From: an uncultured Collinsella sp.
GTDB lineage: Bacteria; Actinomycetota; Coriobacteriia; Coriobacteriales; Coriobacteriaceae
Length of the DNA stretch: 8,834 nucleotides
Assembly (NCBI GenBank): GCA_900545875.1
Contig: URAQ01000058.1
Coordinates: 1-8,834, forward strand
Direction: 5' to 3'
A program made the translations under genes and the position numbers. Below the pieces are notes generated by a model that was not told the DNA's origin, did not search any database, and was given only the letters and a program-made list of their open reading frames with translations. Positions within the stretch are counted from its first letter, which is position 1. Every line of letters begins with the position of its first letter. Below are positions 1 through 6,539 of this stretch, one piece after another.

Positions 1-909
1 CTGATTGAGGGCGGTGCCGTATGTGTCAATGGCGAGACCTGTCTGTCAAAAAAGTATGCCGTACGCGCCGGTGACCGCATCTCGGTCGACCTGCCCGAGC
101 CGCACGATCCCACCGATGTGATTCCCGAGGCCATCCCGCTCGATATTCGCTATGAGGACGACTATCTCATTGTGCTCTCCAAGCAGCGCGGGCTGGTGTG
201 CCATCCCGCCCATGGCCACGAGAGCGGCACCCTTGCGAACGCTCTGGTCTACCACTGCGGCATCGACCATCTTGGTACCGTACAGGGTGAGGACCGCCCC
301 GGGATCGTGCATCGCCTGGATCGCGATACCTCGGGCCTTATGCTCGCGGCAAAAGACGACGACACCCAGCGCGCGCTTCAAAATCTCATTCGCACGCGTA
401 CGCTCGACCGCCGCTATATCACGCTTGTCCACGGGCACATCGCCATGGACGAGGGCACCATCAATACCGGTATCGCCCGTTCTACGCGCGACCGCGTCAA
501 GATGGCGGTTTCGGACGACCCCTTTGCCCGTCAGGCCATTACGACCTTTAAAGTCCTCGAGCGCTTTGATTCCACGCGCTTTGACGATGGTTATACGCTC
601 GTTGAGTGCCATCTGTTTACCGGTCGCACGCACCAGATTCGCGTGCATATGCGTCATATCAACCACGCCTGCGTGGGCGATCCACTCTACGGCAAGTGCG
701 ATGCGCGCGCCGACCAGGGCCTGACCAGGCAGTTCCTTCATTCCTGGCGCGTGGCGTTCGACCATCCCGTGACGGGGGAGCGCATTGAGTGCCGCGACGA
801 GTTGCCGTGGGATCTCGCTGCGGTTCTCGACGATCTGGCTCCGCGCTCGCTCGGTCGCACGGCCGTTGGAGATGAAATTGTTCCGCAGCTCGGTCTTCTC
901 GAAGCCTAG
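1..909 (+). CDS. RluA/RluD-family 23S rRNA pseudouridine synthase (5'-truncated by window edge)
   Basis: Converts specific uridines of ribosomal RNA to pseudouridine in the cytoplasm. The reading frame is open from base 1 and ends at TAG 907-909, giving 302 visible codons. The start codon and probably the first 15-30 residues lie upstream of the window. The first ~35 visible residues (LIEGGAVCVNGE through AGDRI) look like the C-terminal half of an S4 RNA-binding domain. The catalytic domain follows, with the family signature HRLDRDTSGL starting at base 310; the presumed catalytic Asp is codon 319-321. The later motif GRTHQIRVHM (about 619-648) and a GDPLYG motif are typical of the family. An S4 domain plus this catalytic domain suggests an RluD-like enzyme, but the exact target uridines cannot be read from sequence. 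In many Gram-positives this gene follows lspA; that neighbour would be outside the window. No terminator is visible before the next gene. Confidence 0.93.
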   Translation: MIEGGAVCVNGETCLSKKYAVRAGDRISVDLPEPHDPTDVIPEAIPLDIRYEDDYLIVLSKQRGLVCHPAHGHESGTLANALVYHCGIDHLGTVQGEDRPGIVHRLDRDTSGLMLAAKDDDTQRALQNLIRTRTLDRRYITLVHGHIAMDEGTINTGIARSTRDRVKMAVSDDPFARQAITTFKVLERFDSTRFDDGYTLVECHLFTGRTHQIRVHMRHINHACVGDPLYGKCDARADQGLTRQFLHSWRVAFDHPVTGERIECRDELPWDLAAVLDDLAPRSLGRTAVGDEIVPQLGLLEA

Positions 910-927
910 CCAGTATTAGGTGGTTTC

Positions 928-957
928 TTGAACTCGGTAAGCCTGCGGTAAGATATA
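928..957 (+). promoter_or_regulatory. Candidate promoter for the GT2 glycosyltransferase gene
   Basis: TTGAAC (928-933) resembles a -35 box. An AT-rich stretch with overlapping -10-like hexamers (TAAGAT 949-954, AGATAT 951-956, GATATA 952-957) follows at 15-18 bp. None of these -10 candidates is close to consensus. The position in the only gap between the pseudouridine synthase and the glycosyltransferase is sensible, leaving a leader of about 25-30 nt. The call rests on motif resemblance alone. Confidence 0.3.
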
Positions 958-991
958 CGGTTGTTTACGTAACGCGTTGCTGGGAGCCTGC

Positions 992-2287
992 ATGCTCGCC
1001 TTTTTACAAACCAACACACCCATCGTGATCTTCAACCAGATTGTCGTCACGCTGCTCACGGTCTGCTTTCTGTACCAGGTGGTCTTCTTTGTCATTGGCG
1101 CTCTTCGTGGCGAGGTCGCGCCTCCCAAGGCCAAAAAACTCCATCGCTATGCCTTTTTTATCGCGGCGCATAATGAGGAGGCCGTGATCGCCAACCTCGT
1201 TCGCTCCATCAAGGACCAGGATTATCCGTCCGAGCTCATCGAGGTTTTCGTGGTCGCCGACGCCTGCACCGACAACACGGCGCAGCTCGCGCGCGAGGCC
1301 GGTGCCATTGTTTACGAGCGCAATGACCTGGCCCGCAAGGGCAAGAGCTGGGTCATGGACTTTGGCTTCGACCGCATTCTCAACGAGTATCCCGACACGT
1401 TTGAGGGCTACTTTATCTTCGATGCCGATAACGTTATCTCCCGCGATTACGTTTCCAAGATGAATGATGCCTTTGACCAGGGCTTCCATGTGGTCACGAG
1501 CTATCGCAATTCCAAGAACTTCGGCAGCTCGTGGATCTCGGCAGCTAATGCCACGTGGTATCTACGCGAGGCGCGCTTCCTCAACAACGCGCGTAATATC
1601 TGCAAGACGTCCTGCGCTGTTTCGGGTTCGGGTTACCTTATCTCGTCAAGCGTTATCGAGGGCATGCACGGTTGGCAGTTCCACACGCTGACCGAGGACA
1701 TCCAGTTCACCACGTTCTGTGCCATTCACGGCATTCGCATCGGTTATGCGCCGGCGGAGTTCTTTGACGAGCAGCCCGTGACGTTTAAGGCGTCCTGGAA
1801 ACAGCGTATGCGTTGGACCAAGGGTTTCTACCAGGTCTTTTTTACCTATGGTAAGCATCTGGTCAAGTCGACGTTCCGCTATCATCGCTTTGCCGCCTAC
1901 GACATGTTCATGACGATCGCCCCGGGTATGCTGCTATCGCTGATCTCGATGCTCGCTAATGCGACGTTCTTGATTGTGGGTGGCCTTTCGCATGGTTTCT
2001 TGGCTACCGAAGTCGAGATGCAGGCGTGCGCCGCTTCGCTCATTATGACCTTCGCCATGATGTATCAGACCTTCTTTATCCTGGCGCTGCTCACGACTAT
2101 CTTTGAGTACAAGCACATTCACTGCGCGCAAAAGTGGCGTCTGGTGACTAACCTGTTTACCTTCCCGATCTTTATGTTCAGCTATATCCCCATCACGGTG
2201 GCCGCGCTGTTCCTGAAGGTCGACTGGGTGCCGACGCAGCACGCCGTCAACGTTACCCTTGACGAGGTCATGCAAGGCGCCAAATAA
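992..2287 (+). CDS. Membrane-embedded family 2 glycosyltransferase (processive, QxxRW type)
   Basis: Probably polymerises or transfers sugars from a nucleotide-sugar donor at the cytoplasmic face of the membrane; the product is unknown. The 431-residue protein has an N-terminal membrane segment (about 11-38), then a GT-A catalytic domain: AAHNEE at 58-63, DACTD at 90-94, the metal-binding DAD at 144-146, TED at 234-236 and QRMRW at 271-275. The last motif is typical of processive synthases such as cellulose, chitin, hyaluronan and poly-GlcNAc synthases. Three hydrophobic stretches follow (about 305-330, 350-375, 388-411). ATG 992 is chosen because GGGAG (982-986) sits 5 nt upstream; an in-frame TTG at 977 would bury that site inside the gene. 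No PilZ domain and no capsule-type neighbour is present, so it stands alone. Exopolysaccharide or glycolipid synthesis are both possible. Confidence 0.87.
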   Translation: MLAFLQTNTPIVIFNQIVVTLLTVCFLYQVVFFVIGALRGEVAPPKAKKLHRYAFFIAAHNEEAVIANLVRSIKDQDYPSELIEVFVVADACTDNTAQLAREAGAIVYERNDLARKGKSWVMDFGFDRILNEYPDTFEGYFIFDADNVISRDYVSKMNDAFDQGFHVVTSYRNSKNFGSSWISAANATWYLREARFLNNARNICKTSCAVSGSGYLISSSVIEGMHGWQFHTLTEDIQFTTFCAIHGIRIGYAPAEFFDEQPVTFKASWKQRMRWTKGFYQVFFTYGKHLVKSTFRYHRFAAYDMFMTIAPGMLLSLISMLANATFLIVGGLSHGFLATEVEMQACAASLIMTFAMMYQTFFILALLTTIFEYKHIHCAQKWRLVTNLFTFPIFMFSYIPITVAALFLKVDWVPTQHAVNVTLDEVMQGAK

Positions 2288-2295
2288 CCACCACC

Positions 2296-2337
2296 AAAAC
2301 CACCGCAAAGGGGACAGGCACCTTTGTGGTGGTTTTT
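2296..2337 (+). terminator. Long hairpin terminator with REP-like core after the glycosyltransferase
   Basis: Bases 2296-2311 pair with 2321-2336 as a 16-bp stem containing one G-U pair, enclosing a 9-nt loop (2312-2320). The right arm ends in five T residues (2333-2337). The hairpin starts 9 nt after the glycosyltransferase stop, as expected for an intrinsic terminator. Its A-rich left arm and T-rich right arm would also let it work from the other side. The loop and flanking stem bases contain GGGGACAGGCACC (2310-2322), which resembles a dispersed repeat seen in various bacterial genomes. Confidence 0.72.
2310..2322. repeat. REP-like GGGGACAGGCACC motif (single copy in window)
   Basis: The 13-mer lies in the apical part of the terminator hairpin at 2296-2337. 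From memory, GGTGCCTGTCCCC-type words are frequent in intergenic palindromes of several bacterial groups, sometimes alongside Y1/RAYT transposases. Only one copy is present here and no transposase is nearby, so calling it a dispersed repeat is inference rather than something seen in this window. Confidence 0.35.
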
Positions 2338-2356
2338 GCTTTTGCGATGCAGCTCG

Positions 2357-2362
2357 AGGAGG
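2357..2362 (+). promoter_or_regulatory. Strong ribosome binding site setting the prepilin peptidase start
   Basis: AGGAGG (inside GAGGAGGAG 2356-2364) lies 6 nt before ATG 2369. The open frame extends upstream to a TTG at 2324, but that start would lie inside the terminator hairpin and has no ribosome binding site. This fixes the start at 2369. Confidence 0.75.
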
Positions 2363-2368
2363 AGTCCG

Positions 2369-2791
2369 ATGGTCTATATCCCGTTTTGGATTTGCATCTT
2401 TGCCGGCGTGGCAATTGATGCCCGAGAGCGACGGTTTCCCAATGGGCTTGCCGGCGCATGTGCCGTGACGGCGTTGGCGGGCGTTTGGCTCGACCTCGGT
2501 TTGAACACAGCGCTTGACCACGCCGGTCTTGCGGTCATCGTCTACCTTGGCCTTGTGCTTACCGAGTCGCTCTGGCGTAGAGTTCGCCACGCTCCTGGCA
2601 TTGGCATGGGGGACGTCAAGGCACTCTTTGCCCTTTGTACCTTCGATCCCCTGGGCGGCGTTGTCGCGTTTGCGGTTGCGCTCCTGACCCTTGCCGTCGC
2701 TTGCCTCTTCACAAAATCACGCTCCCTGCCATTGCTCCCGTTTTTGGTGCCGATTTTTGCCATAATCGAGGTCGTGGGCTGCACTTTGTAA
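2369..2791 (+). CDS. Single-domain type IV prepilin peptidase (A24 family)
   Basis: An aspartyl membrane protease expected to cleave leader peptides of type IV pilin-like or Tad/Flp pilin precursors. The 140-residue protein is mostly hydrophobic. It carries the two conserved regions of the A24 family: Asp17 in AIDARERRFPN (13-25 region) and Asp82 in GIGMGDVK (77-84), which together form the catalytic pair. It lacks the N-terminal methyltransferase domain and cysteine motifs of full-length PilD, and resembles the short CpaA/TadV-type peptidases. The start is fixed by the strong ribosome binding site at 2357-2362. No pilin, secretion ATPase or other pilus gene is in the window, so its substrates are encoded elsewhere. 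It is followed 31 nt later by the dGTPase-family gene and may share its transcript. Confidence 0.85.
   Translation: MVYIPFWICIFAGVAIDARERRFPNGLAGACAVTALAGVWLDLGLNTALDHAGLAVIVYLGLVLTESLWRRVRHAPGIGMGDVKALFALCTFDPLGGVVAFAVALLTLAVACLFTKSRSLPLLPFLVPIFAIIEVVGCTL
2758..2766 (+). promoter_or_regulatory. Possible extended -10 promoter for the dGTPase-family gene
   Basis: TGC-CATAAT (2758-2766) matches the TGn plus -10 pattern of extended -10 promoters, and lies in the last codons of the prepilin peptidase gene. It would start transcription around 2773, giving a leader of about 50 nt before ATG 2823. No good -35 box is visible. It may be chance, since the two genes could simply be co-transcribed. Confidence 0.28.
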
Positions 2792-2822
2792 CCGATTGCG
2801 CATCCTTCTTAAGGAGCATGCC

Positions 2823-4070
2823 ATGGCAACTAATCAAGAAACGGCCGTCATTAAGGCGCGCATGGACCGTATTCCCTCGGCGTTGTCGCCCGAGCTTGTC
2901 GAGCGCATTGCCGCCGATCGTGCTTCGGGCTATGTCAACCCGTATCGTTGCAACGACGATCAGGTCATTCGTCGTATTGATCGCGCCGCCGACAAAGGCA
3001 CGCTTATGCGTCCGGCGTTTATGCGCGATACCGAAAAGATACTTCATCTTCCGGCGTACACCCGTTATACAGGCAAAACGCAGGTCTTTAGCTTCCGTAG
3101 CAATGACGATCTGTCACGCCGCGGTTTGCACGTGCAGCTCGTCTCCCGCATTGCGCGCGATATCGGTCGCGCCCTAGGGCTCAATTGCGATCTGATCGAG
3201 GCGATTGGCCTGGGTCACGACTTGGGACACACGCCTTTCGGCCATGCCGGCGAGCGCTTCCTCAACGATATCTATCATGAGCGTACGGGGCGTTATTTTT
3301 TCCATAACGTGCAGTCGGTCCGCGTGCTCGACACACTGTACGGCCGCAACGTGTCGCTCCAGACGCTCGACGGCGTGCTATGCCATAACGGCGAGTACGA
3401 GCAGCGTGTGTTTGAGCTCTCGGACATGAGCTCCTTTGACCAGTTTGACCAGACGGTTGAGGATTGCATTGCCACGGGCTATAGCGCAATTGGGCATCTG
3501 CGTCCCATGACGCTCGAGGGCTGCGTCGTTCGCATCTCGGATATTCTTGCCTACGTCGGTCGTGACCGTCAGGATGCGATCGCGGCGGGCCTGCTGTCAC
3601 CCGACGCTTTTGATGATGGCCGGGGCGGTGCCTACAACAGTTGGATCCTCACGCATGCCTCCATCGATATCGTTGAGCACAGCTATGGTAAGCCGCGCAT
3701 CGAGATGAGCGAGGACCTGTTTGAGGAAATCCGCCGAGCCAAGCGCGAGAACTACGAGAAGATCTATAGCAAGGGCGGTATCGAAGGCGATTCCGAGGTG
3801 GAGCTGCGCGAGGCGTTCGAAAAGCTCTACGACCGTTGCCTGCGGGATCTAAACAGTAGTGACGAGTCCTCGTACATCTTTAAGCACCATATTTCGCGCA
3901 TTGAGCAGCAGCTTTCCTACTACGATCGCACCTATGCCTGGCAGGACGACAAGGATCAAGCCGTGGTGGATTATATCGCGAGCATGACGGACGGTTATTT
4001 CTGCGAACTGACGAGCAAGCTGTTCCCCGGTCTGGAGTTTCCGCACCGTACCTATATTAACGAACGGTAG
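2823..4070 (+). CDS. HD-domain dNTP triphosphohydrolase (dGTPase family)
   Basis: Likely hydrolyses dGTP or other dNTPs to nucleoside and triphosphate, limiting the dNTP pool in the cytoplasm. The protein has 415 residues. The N-terminal region leads into KTQVFSF (85-91), the family's conserved KTQVF stretch. The metal-binding HD set is visible: His103, His132-Asp133 in GHDLGHTPFGH (131-141), and Asp240 in RISDILAYVGRD. HNVQS at 161-165 and LCHNGEYEQ at 186-194 also match dGTPase-family motifs. Differences from classical Dgt include RGLHVQL where RLTHSLEV is usual, and a longer N-terminus with few of the usual arginine-rich residues. ATG 2823 is chosen because AAGGAG (2811-2816) ends 6 nt before it; the upstream in-frame TTG at 2796 lacks a site. 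Substrate choice is not readable, and a regulated or non-dGTP hydrolase is possible. Confidence 0.85.
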   Translation: MATNQETAVIKARMDRIPSALSPELVERIAADRASGYVNPYRCNDDQVIRRIDRAADKGTLMRPAFMRDTEKILHLPAYTRYTGKTQVFSFRSNDDLSRRGLHVQLVSRIARDIGRALGLNCDLIEAIGLGHDLGHTPFGHAGERFLNDIYHERTGRYFFHNVQSVRVLDTLYGRNVSLQTLDGVLCHNGEYEQRVFELSDMSSFDQFDQTVEDCIATGYSAIGHLRPMTLEGCVVRISDILAYVGRDRQDAIAAGLLSPDAFDDGRGGAYNSWILTHASIDIVEHSYGKPRIEMSEDLFEEIRRAKRENYEKIYSKGGIEGDSEVELREAFEKLYDRCLRDLNSSDESSYIFKHHISRIEQQLSYYDRTYAWQDDKDQAVVDYIASMTDGYFCELTSKLFPGLEFPHRTYINER

Positions 4071-4085
4071 TTCGTATTAATTCGG

Positions 4086-4091
4086 TATACT
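4086..4091 (+). promoter_or_regulatory. Candidate -10 box upstream of rarA
   Basis: TATACT (4086-4091) matches the -10 consensus at five of six positions and lies 16-21 nt after the preceding stop codon. The -35 region at the expected distance (AACGGT around 4063-4068) is poor. A start near 4098 would leave a short leader before the first rarA ATG at 4113. Position and the good -10 support it; the missing -35 weakens it. Confidence 0.42.
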
Positions 4092-4112
4092 GTTAGTGGA
4101 AAACGTTTTTGA

Positions 4113-5480
4113 ATGATGCACGGGATGGCTATGGACGACCTTTTTTCTGCCTCGACGCGCGAGCGTTCCTTTAAAAATGCGCCGCTCGCGGTGCGCATGC
4201 GACCCAATTCGCTCGACGAGTACGTGGGCCAGCAAAAGGCCGTCGGTAAGGGTTCATGGCTGCGTGCCGCGATCGAGCACGACGTGCTTTCGAGCGTGAT
4301 TCTGTACGGGCCTGCCGGTACGGGCAAGACGACGCTGGCCCACATTATCGCCAACCATACCAAGAGCGAGTTTGTCGAGGTCAGCGCCGTCACGGGTACC
4401 GTGAAGGACCTGCGTCGCGTGATTGATGAGGCCAAGACGCGCCTGAATACGTACGACCGCCGCACCATTCTATTCATCGATGAGATTCACCGCTTCTCTA
4501 AATCGCAGCAGGATGCCCTGCTGCATGCAGTTGAGAACCGTACCGTCATTATGATTGGCGCTACGACAGAGAACCCGTACTTTGAGGTCAACTCGGCACT
4601 GTTGTCGCGCGGGCGCGTGGTGGAGCTTGAACATCTGAAGGATGAGGATATCGCCACGCTTATTGAGCGTGCGCTCGAGGCACCACAGGGCTTGAACGGA
4701 AAGTTCTCGGCCGATGAGGATACGGTCAAGACCATTTGCACGCTGGCAGCGGGTGACGCTCGCTCGGCGCTCACGACGCTCGAGCTTGCGAGCGAGATTG
4801 CCGTCACGCGTCCCGATACCGAGGGAACGCCAGCGCCTGCGGCGGGGGAGCGCTATCCCATCACCGTGGATGACGTGAAGATTGCCAACCCGCGTCGCGG
4901 CTTTACGTATGACAAAAACGGCGACATGCACTACGACATCATCAGTGCGTTCATCAAGTCCATGCGCGGTAGTGACCCCGATGCCACGATCTATTGGCTC
5001 GCGCGCATGATCGATGCTGGGGAGGATCCTAAGTTTATCGCTCGCCGCATTATGATTCACGCTTCTGAGGATGTTGGCAACGCCGACCCGCAGGCGCTTT
5101 TGGTGGCGCATGCCGCGTTTAAGTCTGCCGAGGTCATTGGCTATCCCGAGTGCCGCATTAACCTGGCTCAGGCTGCACTCTATGTGTGCTTGGCGCCAAA
5201 ATCCAACGCGTGTGAGGCTTCGATCGATGCGGCGCTGGCCGATATCCATTCTAGTGGGCTTCGCGAGGTGCCGAGCTATCTGCGCGATCGCCATCGCCCG
5301 GGCAGCGATGAATACGGTGTGTATAAGTATCCACATGATTATCCCGAAGGCTGGGTCGATCAGCGCTATTTGCCCGAAGGCTTGGAACGCGGTGCATTTT
5401 GGCAGCCTGCCGGGCGCGGCTGGGAAGAGTGGCGCGTAGAGCAAAGCGAACGAGACCGCAGCGGGAATGCACCGAGGTAG
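4113..5480 (+). CDS. rarA: Replication-associated recombination protein A (RarA/MgsA), AAA+ ATPase
   Basis: A clamp-loader-like AAA+ ATPase that acts at stalled replication forks, associates with single-strand binding protein and affects recombination. Counting from ATG 4113 (455 residues): Walker A GPAGTGKT at 66-73, Walker B ILFIDE at 119-124, sensor 1 GATTENP at 149-155, probable arginine finger Arg166 in SALLSR, and sensor 2 GDARSAL at 214-220. The C-terminal MgsA-type tetramerisation region follows, including HASEDVGNADP and the SYLRDRHRPG and YKYPHDYP stretches usual for the family. The length is normal. The start is uncertain: in-frame ATGs occur at 4113, 4116, 4125 and 4131, none with a strong ribosome binding site. 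The last would give MDDLFSAS at the N-terminus and is equally plausible. The upstream neighbour acts on nucleotide pools, but no shared operon is evident. Confidence 0.95.
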   Translation: MMHGMAMDDLFSASTRERSFKNAPLAVRMRPNSLDEYVGQQKAVGKGSWLRAAIEHDVLSSVILYGPAGTGKTTLAHIIANHTKSEFVEVSAVTGTVKDLRRVIDEAKTRLNTYDRRTILFIDEIHRFSKSQQDALLHAVENRTVIMIGATTENPYFEVNSALLSRGRVVELEHLKDEDIATLIERALEAPQGLNGKFSADEDTVKTICTLAAGDARSALTTLELASEIAVTRPDTEGTPAPAAGERYPITVDDVKIANPRRGFTYDKNGDMHYDIISAFIKSMRGSDPDATIYWLARMIDAGEDPKFIARRIMIHASEDVGNADPQALLVAHAAFKSAEVIGYPECRINLAQAALYVCLAPKSNACEASIDAALADIHSSGLREVPSYLRDRHRPGSDEYGVYKYPHDYPEGWVDQRYLPEGLERGAFWQPAGRGWEEWRVEQSERDRSGNAPR

Positions 5481-5522
5481 CTGCTGATAATTTTGTCCCA
5501 CGTTGCTGCTCTTGGCATGTTC

Positions 5523-5540
5523 GGTCCCCTTTGGGGTACC
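5523..5540 (+). other. Small hairpin in the rarA to DUF948 intergenic region
   Basis: GGTCCCC (5523-5529) pairs with GGGG-ACC (5533-5540, with T5537 bulged) around a TTT loop. There is no T-run after it, so it is not a normal intrinsic terminator. TTGGCA (5512-5517) and TACCAT (5537-5542) resemble -35 and -10 boxes but with a long 19-bp spacer that contains most of the hairpin. It could be a regulatory element for the downstream four-gene unit or chance pairing. The rest of the 100-nt gap shows nothing else clear. Confidence 0.3.
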
Positions 5541-5580
5541 ATGAAAAGCGTCTGTATTTCGATTCTTCCGGGAGGCTTGT

Positions 5581-6168
5581 ATGAGTCCCATTCAAATCGC
5601 CCTGCTGCTGCTCGCCGTTGCCGGCGTGTGGGCCATCGCTGAGCTCGCGCTTACCCTGCGCAAGACCCGCAATGTTGTCGACTCGCTCGATAAGACCGTG
5701 AACGACCTCAACAACACCATCGCCGAGGCTCAGCCTGTGGTGGCAAAGCTCGATGGCGCTGTCGATGAGCTTACGCCGGCGCTTGCCCAGATGGAGCCGC
5801 TGCTTAAGTCGAGCAAGACGGCAGTTGATGCCCTTACCTCCAATCTCGTAGAGGTCGAAGCCGTGGTTCGCGACATTTCCGAGGTTACGGGCAGCATGGC
5901 CGAGGCCAGCAATGCTGTGTCGAGCGTGACCGACTCTGCCGCCGGTGCTGTGCAGAAGCTCTTCAATAAGGTGAAGGCTCCTGCAGCCGACGCCGATCGC
6001 AAGCTCGCCGCTGCCGCTGCGGAGGCCGAGCAGCCTACCGAGCGCGTCCTAATTGGCGAGGACGAGGCCGCCGCGGGCGACGATGATGGTCAGAAGTCTG
6101 TATCCAAGCCGGCTCAGTATTACACCTATACGCCCGCCGAGACCTCTGAGGAGTCCTGCGATGAGTAG
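5581..6168 (+). CDS. DUF948-like membrane-anchored helical protein
   Basis: Function unknown. The 195-residue protein has one N-terminal membrane segment (about 5-26), then a long helical, coiled-coil-like region (about 30-130) rich in regularly spaced Val, Leu and Ala. The C-terminal tail is Ala/Glu/Asp-rich and low in complexity (about 135-195). This layout matches the DUF948 family; Bacillus YtxG is a known member and, as I recall, belongs to the general stress regulon. The membrane segment with a cytoplasmic or extracellular helical rod suggests a scaffold or envelope-associated role. ATG 5581 has an excellent GGGAGG (5570-5575) 5 nt upstream. The stop codon lies 8 nt inside the next gene, so translation is probably coupled to the RsbW-like protein. 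Family assignment rests on architecture and general resemblance. Confidence 0.72.
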   Translation: MSPIQIALLLLAVAGVWAIAELALTLRKTRNVVDSLDKTVNDLNNTIAEAQPVVAKLDGAVDELTPALAQMEPLLKSSKTAVDALTSNLVEVEAVVRDISEVTGSMAEASNAVSSVTDSAAGAVQKLFNKVKAPAADADRKLAAAAAEAEQPTERVLIGEDEAAAGDDDGQKSVSKPAQYYTYTPAETSEESCDE

Positions 6169-6538
6169 CGAAGCAACCTGCCCTATCACGCTGACCGTTG
6201 CCGGTGACCCGCGTCTCGCTCGCCTTGTGCGCATGACGGCAGCCAACGTTGGTGCCCTGTGCTCTATGTCTGTCGATCGCATCGAGGACATCCGCATGGC
6301 TGCTGAGGAGGCTTTCATCTTTGGTTGCACCGCGGTCGACTGCGATGACATCACCATCAAATTCGATGTCGATGAGACCCACGTTGGCATGACTATTACC
6401 TTTGGCGACCAGGCTACGGTCGATGAAGACGACCAGGCTGCGGTGTATGCCGAGCTCATCCTCGCGAGCGTGTGCGACTCCTACGAAAAGACTGCGGCGC
6501 CCCTGACGCTTTCCCTCGACCTCAAGGCGGATATTTAA
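6161..6538 (+). CDS. RsbW-like anti-sigma factor candidate, GHKL fold with degenerate ATP site
   Basis: Probably binds and holds inactive the sigma factor encoded next door. The 125-residue protein has the size and pattern of an RsbW/SpoIIAB-type regulator: an N-terminal strand (ITLTVAG 9-15), a helix, then DRIEDIRMAAEEAF (39-52), which matches the family's start of the N-box helix, followed by beta-strands ITIKFDV and VGMTITF. Key ATP-binding residues are missing: the N-box asparagine expected four residues after Glu50 is Phe54, and no DxGxG (G1) motif or glycine-rich lid follows VGMTITF. It may therefore lack kinase activity. ATG 6161 has GAGGAG (6148-6153) 7 nt upstream and overlaps the previous gene by 8 nt. 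The sigma gene starts 2 nt after its stop. The anti-sigma role is inferred mainly from gene order and fold resemblance. Confidence 0.68.
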   Translation: MSSEATCPITLTVAGDPRLARLVRMTAANVGALCSMSVDRIEDIRMAAEEAFIFGCTAVDCDDITIKFDVDETHVGMTITFGDQATVDEDDQAAVYAELILASVCDSYEKTAAPLTLSLDLKADI

Positions 6539-6539
6539 T

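Noticed and set aside
46..765. 239-codon minus-strand open frame opposite the pseudouridine synthase
   Set aside because: The + strand frame carries clear S4 and RluA catalytic motifs. The antisense product shows no domain and has no ribosome binding site or promoter context.
1934..2590. 218-codon minus-strand open frame spanning the glycosyltransferase end and the terminator
   Set aside because: It runs through a hairpin terminator and two well-supported + strand genes, and its translation is low in complexity and unlike any known family.
4061..4074. CGAAC-GGTA-GTTCG hairpin at the end of the dGTPase-family gene as a terminator
   Set aside because: Only 5 bp of stem and no T-run; most of it lies within the coding sequence.
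5519..5539. SigB-type promoter (GTT... and GGGTAC) before the DUF948-like gene, implying autoregulation
   Set aside because: The GGGTAC resembles a SigB -10 box, but no GTTT-type -35 lies at 13-15 bp; the nearest GTT is too close.
4470..5591. 373-codon open frame on the minus strand opposite rarA
   Set aside because: rarA on the + strand has every family motif intact over the same region. The antisense protein has no recognisable domain, is Arg/His/Ile-rich in the way of antisense translations, and high-GC codon bias readily keeps such frames open.
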